Position numbers and translations under genes: made by a program. From positions 759,649 through 823,648 of the forward strand of contig NZ_KQ948150.1 in assembly GCF_001513955.1 (NCBI RefSeq): a stretch of 64,000 nt of DNA, in the 5' to 3' direction. Below, piece by piece: positions 62,289 through 64,000 of the stretch. Positions within the stretch are counted from its first letter, which is position 1; each line of letters begins with the position of its first letter. The notes under the pieces were generated by a model. That model had not been told where the DNA came from, ran no database searches, and saw only the letters and a list, made by a program, of their open reading frames with translations. Source of the stretch: Streptomyces pseudovenezuelae (GTDB lineage: Bacteria; Actinomycetota; Actinomycetes; Streptomycetales; Streptomycetaceae).

Positions 62289-62699
62289 ATGGAGGTCACC
62301 GGCGGTTCGGGCGGCGCGGCGGCGGTGGGGCCCTGTGCCCGCATCCCCGCCGAGCACATGGAGTTCATCCGGCAGGTCCTCGACCGCGTCGGCGACAAGT
62401 GGAGCCTGCTGCTCATCGCGGTCGTGGAGGCAGGCCCGCTGCGCTATACCGACCTGCAACGCCAAATCCCCGGAATCTCCCAGCGGATGCTCACCCTCAC
62501 GCTCCGCCAGCTCCGGGAGGACGGCCTGATCACCCGCACCGCATACGCGGAGGTTCCACCGCGCGTCGAGTACGCCCTCACCCCGCTGGGCCGCGGCCTC
62601 CACGAGATCGTGACCTCCCTGATCGGCTGGGCCGCCGACCACCACGACGAGATCCGCGAGCACCGGGCCCGCGCCGCGGCACCAGCAGGCCGGTCCTGA
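62289..62699 (+). CDS. HxlR-family winged-helix regulator
   Basis: 136 residues from the ATG at 62289 (GGAGAGGAA upstream). Typical HxlR core: VLDRVGDKWSLLLIAVVEAG, RYTDLQRQIPGISQRMLTLT and LRQLREDGLITR. Has the N-terminal Cys (GPCARIP) seen in redox-sensing members. Likely represses the divergent FrnE/azoR/nmrA genes until an electrophile or quinone modifies it. Confidence 0.93.
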   Translation: MEVTGGSGGAAAVGPCARIPAEHMEFIRQVLDRVGDKWSLLLIAVVEAGPLRYTDLQRQIPGISQRMLTLTLRQLREDGLITRTAYAEVPPRVEYALTPLGRGLHEIVTSLIGWAADHHDEIREHRARAAAPAGRS

Positions 62700-63046
62700 C
62701 CGCAGGATCAGCGATCGGCTGTCGGCGTCTGGTGCAGCGCGGACGCCCGACGCATCGTCGGAGAGACAACAGGCAAGCCGGAGCAGAGCGTGAACCAGGG
62801 GCGTTCGAAGCTCTCCGGAATCACTTCCAACTACGCGTCAGAACCGAGTTGTTGAAGGTGTGCGCGTGACGTTCGGCTATGGCGTTTCCGTAACGCCGTT
62901 CCGCGACGCCCGCCGCTGGCGGAAGCCCCGTACCCGACAACGGCCCGAGCAGAACACCGCCTCCGTCGCCATCACCACACTCCCGGCAGTTCCGCCGAGC
63001 CGGCCCGCCAGCCACCACACCCCAGAATCATCCAGGTATGCGCAGC
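62700..63046. other. Stretch without recognised gene
   Basis: About 350 bases. All frames were read; none shows a recognisable family or sustained Streptomyces codon bias. Confidence 0.5.
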
Positions 63047-63364
63047 TCACGGCCAGTCGAGCGATGCGTCAGCGATCAGCTCACGACGTCGGGCCACCTC
63101 GGCCTGCCAGACGGCCATCGCCTCGTCGAGTCCTCGGTCCGGCCGCAGCGCATAGCCGTCGACGTCGTTCTCCCTGAAGACGGGGGCACGTCTTGGCCTG
63201 CGAATACACGCTGGAACCAGCTGCGTTCCACCTCAGCCAGACGCTGAACGAGACCGAGCAGCGTCATCGACGAGGGCACGGTGAAAGTCCAGCCATGCCT
63301 CCAGCGTGGAGCGCTCTTCAGCATGGGCGGGTGGGACAAGCCGTCCATCCGGTGTCGTCTTCAT
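63047..63364 (-). pseudogene. DinB/DUF664-family protein, frameshifted and truncated
   Basis: The minus strand starts MKTTPDGRLVPPAHAEERST then LEAWLDFHRAL, shifts frame (with an internal deletion) to SSMTLLGLVQRLAEVERSWF then QRVFAGQDVPP, shifts again to RENDVDGYALRPDRGLDEAM and ELIADASLDWP, then stops at 63047. This order is that of the DUF664 mini-circle/DinB-like family, whose C-terminal part is missing. At least two frameshifts. Confidence 0.75.
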
Positions 63365-63473
63365 CGGCCCGCCATGGCAGCAACAGCCATGGCCTACGCC
63401 GACCTTCGCCGGCAACGAACAGGCGTCTCCTCCCATCACGTCCGACCGCACAGACGAGCTTGACGTTCGGCCA

Positions 63474-63674
63474 TTACGTCCGGCCCAGCGTCGTGAGGAC
63501 GGCCAGGCACAGGGTGAGGCTTGCGGCGAACGCGATACCGCCGCGGGACAACGCCACCGGCATCGCGGCCCCCTCCCAGCGGGCGAGGGCGAAGGCGATC
63601 GCCGCGGCGATGACGGAGAAGAGGACGGCCACTGCCAGCGCGAGAAGCAGCAACGCCGACAAGGTGTGGTTCAT
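63474..63674 (-). CDS. Small two-helix membrane protein
   Basis: 66 residues from the ATG at 63674. Two hydrophobic segments (LSALLLLALAVAVLFSVIAA and GIAFAASLTLCLAVLTTLG) joined by an Arg/Trp/Glu loop. Small membrane proteins of this kind are frequent in Streptomyces; function unknown. It diverges from the HTH gene, 135 bases away. Confidence 0.7.
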   Translation of the reverse strand: MNHTLSALLLLALAVAVLFSVIAAAIAFALARWEGAAMPVALSRGGIAFAASLTLCLAVLTTLGRT

Positions 63675-63809
63675 GAGGGCACCGCCTGGGTTGTGTGGTG
63701 TCGATGACGAATTACGAGGATCCCCGGGCAGAACCGCAGGTGGGACGGTTGGATGGTTCTCCGGTGACAACAGGGGGTTGTCCGGCGAACAAACCACGGG
63801 GGAGAACCG

Positions 63810-64000
63810 ATGGCCGGCGAAAAGAAGCGGGCGGGACGGCCGTGGGGACCCGCCCGGGGTTCGTGCGCCGAGATCAACCAGCTGGTCGTGCTGGTGCGCT
63901 CCTGGCTGGACGAATCGAAGGTGTCCGTCCGGGAGTTACACACACGGCTCATGCCCGAGCACTTCACTGCCGGGGCGGTGCCCGACTTACGCCGGCTTCG
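63810..64000 (+). CDS. Helix-turn-helix-type regulator N-terminus (3' partial)
   Basis: The ATG at 63810 has GGGGGAG 6 bases upstream. Sixty-three residues are visible: AGEKKRAGRPWGP, then SWLDESKVSVRELHTRL and MPEHFTAGAVPDLRRL, the start of Streptomyces proteins with a Cro/XRE-like HTH that senses or repeats 'VSVRELxxRLxPEHF'. It has two TTA codons (63936-63938 and 63987-63989), so translation is likely bldA-dependent. The gene runs off the window. Confidence 0.65.
   Translation, partial: MAGEKKRAGRPWGPARGSCAEINQLVVLVRSWLDESKVSVRELHTRLMPEHFTAGAVPDLRRL

Overview
The window is high-GC actinobacterial DNA and almost certainly from Streptomyces. The evidence is strong third-position GC, GTG starts, many ATGA/GTGA stop-start overlaps, rare TTA (bldA-type) codons confined to accessory genes, type VII-secretion-style substrates, and secreted glycoside hydrolases carrying ricin-type lectin modules. 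The density of accessory genes and the scatter of decayed genes suggest a variable part of the chromosome such as an arm. No rRNA, tRNA or CRISPR array was seen.

1-24.6 kb (+): a type VII-secretion-like effector block. A WXG/AAWKG-type protein with a long coiled coil, open at the window edge, overlaps a YbaB/EspL-like protein, which overlaps a small WXG100-like protein. A single 4971-residue protein follows. It has a CpnT-like WXG N-terminus, acidic Ser/Asp/Glu linkers, a Fic-like motif lacking its His, a coiled coil and three C-terminal OTU-like units. Its only cysteine is the predicted nucleophile of the middle OTU unit. Next come a protein with a C-terminal ADP-ribosyltransferase-like fold and two membrane-anchored lectins that share one anchor but carry different lectin heads (ricin type and bulb type).

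24.7-31.2 kb: a tightly coupled minus-strand operon for an amino-acid-type ABC importer, a gamma-glutamyl hydrolase (peptidase C26) and a PLP decarboxylase, with a divergent PucR regulator. 31.4-34.3 kb: a seven-bladed propeller lectin built from near-identical repeats, then a small toxin-tail/possible-immunity relic. 34.3-46.6 kb: a PaoABC-type periplasmic aldehyde oxidoreductase with an XdhC chaperone, then cupin, SDR, MFS, cyclophilin-like lipoprotein, SDR and zinc alcohol dehydrogenase genes, a divergent XRE/MmyB regulator and a TauE exporter.

46.6-51 kb: an integrase scar, then a two-gene candidate conflict system. It pairs a Trypco2-domain protein with a trypsin-NTPase-TPR protein, translationally coupled. 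51-59.3 kb: a plant-polysaccharide block with an SGNH esterase, a GH62 arabinofuranosidase with a frameshifted tail, a GH74 xyloglucanase and a Tat-type substrate-binding protein, each with lectin modules or clear terminators. 59.3-64 kb: IS5 and dioxygenase relics, an NmrA/AzoR/FrnE redox operon under a divergent HxlR regulator, a DinB/DUF664 pseudogene, a small membrane protein and the start of a TTA-containing HTH gene.
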